A DNA stretch of 8,156 bases from Candidatus Aerophobota bacterium (GTDB lineage Bacteria > Aerophobota > Aerophobia > Aerophobales > B3-G15). The notes beneath the pieces are model-generated. The model ran no database searches. It was given only the letters and a program-made list of their open reading frames with translations, and was not told the DNA's origin. The stretch is from NCBI GenBank assembly GCA_030607715.1, contig JAUWJM010000069.1, positions 1 through 8,156 of the forward strand, given 5' to 3'. Each line of letters starts with the position of its first letter. Positions within the stretch are counted from its first letter, which is position 1. The translations under genes and the position numbers were made by a program. Shown in pieces: positions 5,776 through 8,156 of this stretch.

Positions 5776-7313
5776 TAAAAATCTTCTTTTATACGAGGAA
5801 AAAGAGGGGGACCTTTCTGTACCAAAACTCCTGGAGGAAGCTGGCCCCAGATTTTTGCTTTTTCCAGGCTCTGAAGTTTTAGATCTTCCTGCAATCCTAA
5901 TTGAGTCCACATTTTTTCTGCTGACTGAGGAATAAAGGGAAAAAGAAGAATGGATAATATCCGAAGCACTTCTAATGAGTTGTAAAGAACAGTATTTAAT
6001 CTTGCCTTTTCCTCCTCCTTTTTAGCTAATTGCCAGGGAGCACATCTATCTATATACAGATTTGCCCCTTTAACTATCTCCCAGATCTTAGATAGTGCAT
6101 CAGAAAAGGAAAGAGTTTCCATTAGTTGATCTAAGGAGGGAAAAAGATCATCAATCCTCTCTCTTAGCTTTCCATCTTCCTCTGTCTTCCCAGAAGGAGA
6201 GGGTACTTTTCCTCCACAGTATCTTATCACTAAAGGCAAGACTCTATTTAGTAAATTCCCCAGATCATTAGCTAAATCACTGTTTATTCTTTTAATAAAA
6301 AGAAAGTGAGAGAAATTTCCATCCTCACCAAAAGGGACTTCCCTTAGAAGAAAATATCTCAGACAATCTGCTCCGTATTCTTCTGTCAATATTAAGGGAT
6401 CAACTACGTTTTTTTTGGATTTGGACATCTTTTCCCCTTTTATCTTCCACCAACCATGAGCGAAAACCATCCTGGGAAGCTCTATATCCAGAGCCATCAA
6501 AAGAGCAGGCCAGATAATGGCATGGAATCTTAAAATATCCTTTCCCACTAATTGAACATCGCCAGGCCAAAATTTAGAGAATCTGGGATTGGCCTCCAAA
6601 TAACCCAGAGCTGAGATATAGTTAATTAGAGCATCAACCCATACGTAAATTGTATGTTTATTATTCAGGGGACAGGTAATACCCCATTTTAAGTTTAGAC
6701 GGGTAACACTTAAGTCCTTTAATCCCCTTTTAACAAATTCTACAACTTCATTCATTCGAGTAGGGGGAAGAACAAAATTGGGATGAGTTTTAAAGTATGA
6801 AAGTAAAGGTTTTTGATAAGAGGAAAGCTTAAAGAAATAGTTTTCCTCTTTAATCTTTTCTACCTTCCTTCCGCACTCGGGACACAATCTATTCTTTTTC
6901 AGTTGAGATTCCAGCCAGAAACTTTCACAGGGCACACAGTACCATCCCTCATATTTACCCTCATAAATATCCCCTTTTTCGTATAATTTCAAAAAGATTT
7001 TTTTTGCTACCTGGGCATGACGAGTCTGGGTGGTGCGAATAAAATCATCGTAAGAAATACAAAGCTTTCCCCATAATTCTTTAAAGTTAGCTGACATTTT
7101 ATCGGCCAGCTCAATAGGGGTAAGATTATTTTTTTGGGATGCTTGAAGGATTTTATTCCCATGTTCATCGGTTCCAGTAAGCAAAAAAGTATCGTAGCCG
7201 GCAAGTCTCTTGTATCTGATTAAAGTATCGGCAGCAACAGTGGTATAGGCATGCCCTAAATGAGGAACATCGTTAACATAATAAACCGGGGTAGTAAGAT
7301 AAAACTTTCTCAT
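5775..7313 (-). CDS. metG: Methionyl-tRNA synthetase, short form without C-terminal dimerisation domain
   Basis: Class I enzyme charging tRNA(Met) with methionine, 512 residues. The HIGH-type motif is HLGH at 18-21, then TGTDEHG at 46-52. A zinc knuckle uses Cys126, Cys129, Cys144 and Cys147. LKDLSVTRLNLKWGI is at 198-212 and KMSKS at 295-299. The helical anticodon-binding domain follows from about 330 to 470. It ends at about 512, lacking the EMAP/Trbp111-like tRNA-binding domain found at the C-terminus of many bacterial MetRS, so it is of the short, Thermus-like type. The ATG at 7313 is preceded by AAGGATAAGG and by a putative promoter. Its stop shares one base with the rsmA start, so it leads the metG-rsmA-mtnA-gatC group. 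Confidence 0.97.
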   Translation of the reverse strand: MRKFYLTTPVYYVNDVPHLGHAYTTVAADTLIRYKRLAGYDTFLLTGTDEHGNKILQASQKNNLTPIELADKMSANFKELWGKLCISYDDFIRTTQTRHAQVAKKIFLKLYEKGDIYEGKYEGWYCVPCESFWLESQLKKNRLCPECGRKVEKIKEENYFFKLSSYQKPLLSYFKTHPNFVLPPTRMNEVVEFVKRGLKDLSVTRLNLKWGITCPLNNKHTIYVWVDALINYISALGYLEANPRFSKFWPGDVQLVGKDILRFHAIIWPALLMALDIELPRMVFAHGWWKIKGEKMSKSKKNVVDPLILTEEYGADCLRYFLLREVPFGEDGNFSHFLFIKRINSDLANDLGNLLNRVLPLVIRYCGGKVPSPSGKTEEDGKLRERIDDLFPSLDQLMETLSFSDALSKIWEIVKGANLYIDRCAPWQLAKKEEEKARLNTVLYNSLEVLRILSILLFPFIPQSAEKMWTQLGLQEDLKLQSLEKAKIWGQLPPGVLVQKGPPLFPRIKEDF

Positions 7314-7319
7314 TGAACC

Positions 7320-7339
7320 TTATCCTTAAGGGTTATCCT
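7320..7339 (-). repeat. Direct repeat AGGATAA-N6-AGGATAA before metG
   Basis: On the minus strand AGGATAA occurs twice, at 7339-7333 and 7326-7320, 13 bases apart. The first copy overlaps the -10 of the putative promoter and the second the metG ribosome site region. CCTTAAGG in between is a perfect palindrome. It may be a chance arrangement or a small operator. Confidence 0.35.
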
Positions 7340-7362
7340 ATCAAATCTTTTGGTATTGTCAA
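7335..7362 (-). promoter_or_regulatory. Putative promoter of the metG-rsmA-mtnA-gatC operon
   Basis: In the 59-base gap between uvrA and metG the minus strand has a perfect TTGACA at 7362-7357. A 16-base spacer and TAGGAT (4 of 6 to TATAAT) at 7340-7335 follow. The start point would be near 7328, giving a leader of about 15 bases with the metG ribosome site. That is too short for a T-box or SAM riboswitch. No terminator is evident after uvrA, so read-through from uvrA is also possible. Confidence 0.5.
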
Positions 7363-7372
7363 AATGATTTAC

Positions 7373-8156
7373 TTATAATAGCTCTTTCAATATTTCTCCA
7401 GTGTAAGAGCGAGAATTTTTAGCCACCTCTTCGGGAGTGCCAGAAGCTACCACTTCTCCTCCCGCATCCCCTCCTTCGGGACCTAAATCAATAATGTAAT
7501 CGGCAACCTTAATTACATCAGGATTATGCTCAATAACCACTACAGTGTTGCCCCTGTCCACTAATCTATTTAATACTTTGAGTAGTTTTTCAATATCGGC
7601 AAAATGTAGACCCGTGGTTGGCTCATCGAGAATATAGACAGTCTTTCCTGTGCCTATTTTAGAGAGTTCCTTAGATAATTTAATTCTTTGAGCTTCTCCC
7701 CCCGAAAGAGTAGGAGCAGGTTGTCCTACTTTAATATATCCCAGGCCTACATCGTAAAGGATCTTAAGTTTTCTTCTCACCTGAGGAATATTGTGAAAGA
7801 AATGTAGAGCCTCTTCCACTGTCATTTCCAGAACATCAGAGATATTTTTCCCCTTATACTTTATCTGAAGAGTTTCTCGATTATACCTTTTTCCTTTGCA
7901 GGCATCACAGGGAACATAAACATCAGGTAAAAACTGCATCTCTATTTTAATCATCCCCTCTCCCTTGCATATCTGACATCTTCCCTTTCGAACATTAAAA
8001 CTAAATCTACCCTGGTTGTATCCTCTTACTCTTGCCTCTTCTATCCGGGAAAAAATCTGGCGGATGGGAGTGAAAAGTTCAGTATAGGTGGCAGGATTGG
8101 AACGCGGGGTTCTTCCAATAGGGGATGGAGCTATAACTACTACCTTATCAATATAC
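7373..8156 (-). CDS. uvrA: Excinuclease ABC subunit A, C-terminal part (5' end outside the window)
   Basis: DNA-damage recognition ATPase of nucleotide excision repair. The frame is open from the window edge to TAA at 7375-7373, about 260 residues, or roughly a quarter of the usual 940. It begins [20 protein letters not shown], a highly conserved UvrA segment. GRFSFNV and the C-terminal zinc module follow, with CQIC and CDAC separated by 19 residues. Then come the ABC signature [16 protein letters not shown], Walker [16 protein letters not shown] and the H-loop VVVIEHN. Thus it covers the second ATP-binding domain, without its Walker A, which lies beyond the edge. An internal ATG at 7954 falls in the middle of the zinc module and is not the start. 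It is followed after 59 bases by metG on the same strand. Confidence 0.97.
   Translation of the reverse strand, partial: YIDKVVVIAPSPIGRTPRSNPATYTELFTPIRQIFSRIEEARVRGYNQGRFSFNVRKGRCQICKGEGMIKIEMQFLPDVYVPCDACKGKRYNRETLQIKYKGKNISDVLEMTVEEALHFFHNIPQVRRKLKILYDVGLGYIKVGQPAPTLSGGEAQRIKLSKELSKIGTGKTVYILDEPTTGLHFADIEKLLKVLNRLVDRGNTVVVIEHNPDVIKVADYIIDLGPEGGDAGGEVVASGTPEEVAKNSRSYTGEILKELL

Noticed and set aside
5776..5910. A 45-residue N-terminal extension of RsmA
   Set aside because: It is the out-of-frame reading of the metG 3' end. The ATG at 5775 overlaps the metG stop and starts the conserved RsmA sequence.
7314..7372. T-box or SAM riboswitch before metG
   Set aside because: The gap is only 59 bases and the predicted leader about 15, far too short for either class, and no T-box or SAM-box motif is seen.
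7373..7954. A short 193-residue ABC protein starting at ATG 7954
   Set aside because: The frame is open and clearly UvrA all the way to the window edge, including the first half of the zinc module, so the ATG is internal.

Overview
The window is ordinary chromosomal DNA from a low-GC bacterium, about 35-40 % GC by eye, with heavy AGA and ATA codon use. It carries a rod-shape cell-wall module (mreBCD) and housekeeping genes for DNA repair, translation and methionine metabolism. GatC implies the indirect glutaminyl/asparaginyl-tRNA route. The proteins look like those of an uncultured, possibly thermophilic low-GC lineage (Atribacterota/Aerophobota-like would fit), but that is a weak inference; no 16S gene or lineage marker is present. 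No mobile-element gene, CRISPR array, tRNA, rRNA or phage gene was seen.

Layout. (1) 1-961, minus: a membrane-anchored PpiD/SurA-type peptidyl-prolyl isomerase. Its frame is interrupted by an amber codon at 56-58 inside the parvulin domain, yet clear parvulin sequence continues in the same frame to the window edge. (2) 962-1161: a divergent control region with a promoter and strong ribosome site for the isomerase, a repeat-like block (CAGAT iterations, then a G-run/C-run inverted repeat), and a near-consensus promoter for mreB. (3) 1162-3499, plus: mreB, mreC and mreD, tightly packed, for lateral wall growth. (4) 3487-3620: a convergent junction made of short tandem repeats and an imperfect inverted repeat; both flanking stop codons lie in its arms. 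(5) 3607-8156, minus, transcribed right to left: uvrA (3' part only), metG, rsmA, mtnA, gatC. The last four overlap or nearly touch and are probably one operon driven by a promoter in the uvrA-metG gap.

How the genes work together. MreB, MreC and MreD form the elongasome scaffold, and the divergent isomerase would fold exported envelope proteins. MetG charges tRNA with methionine, RsmA uses S-adenosylmethionine to mature 16S rRNA, MtnA returns methylthioribose-1-phosphate towards methionine, and GatC stabilises the tRNA amidotransferase. The minus-strand operon is thus translation plus methionine economy.

I found no convincing new multi-gene system. The points most worth a second look are the amber codon with homology continuing past it, the predicted leaderless mreB message, the stop codons embedded in an inverted repeat, and gatC without gatA or gatB beside it.
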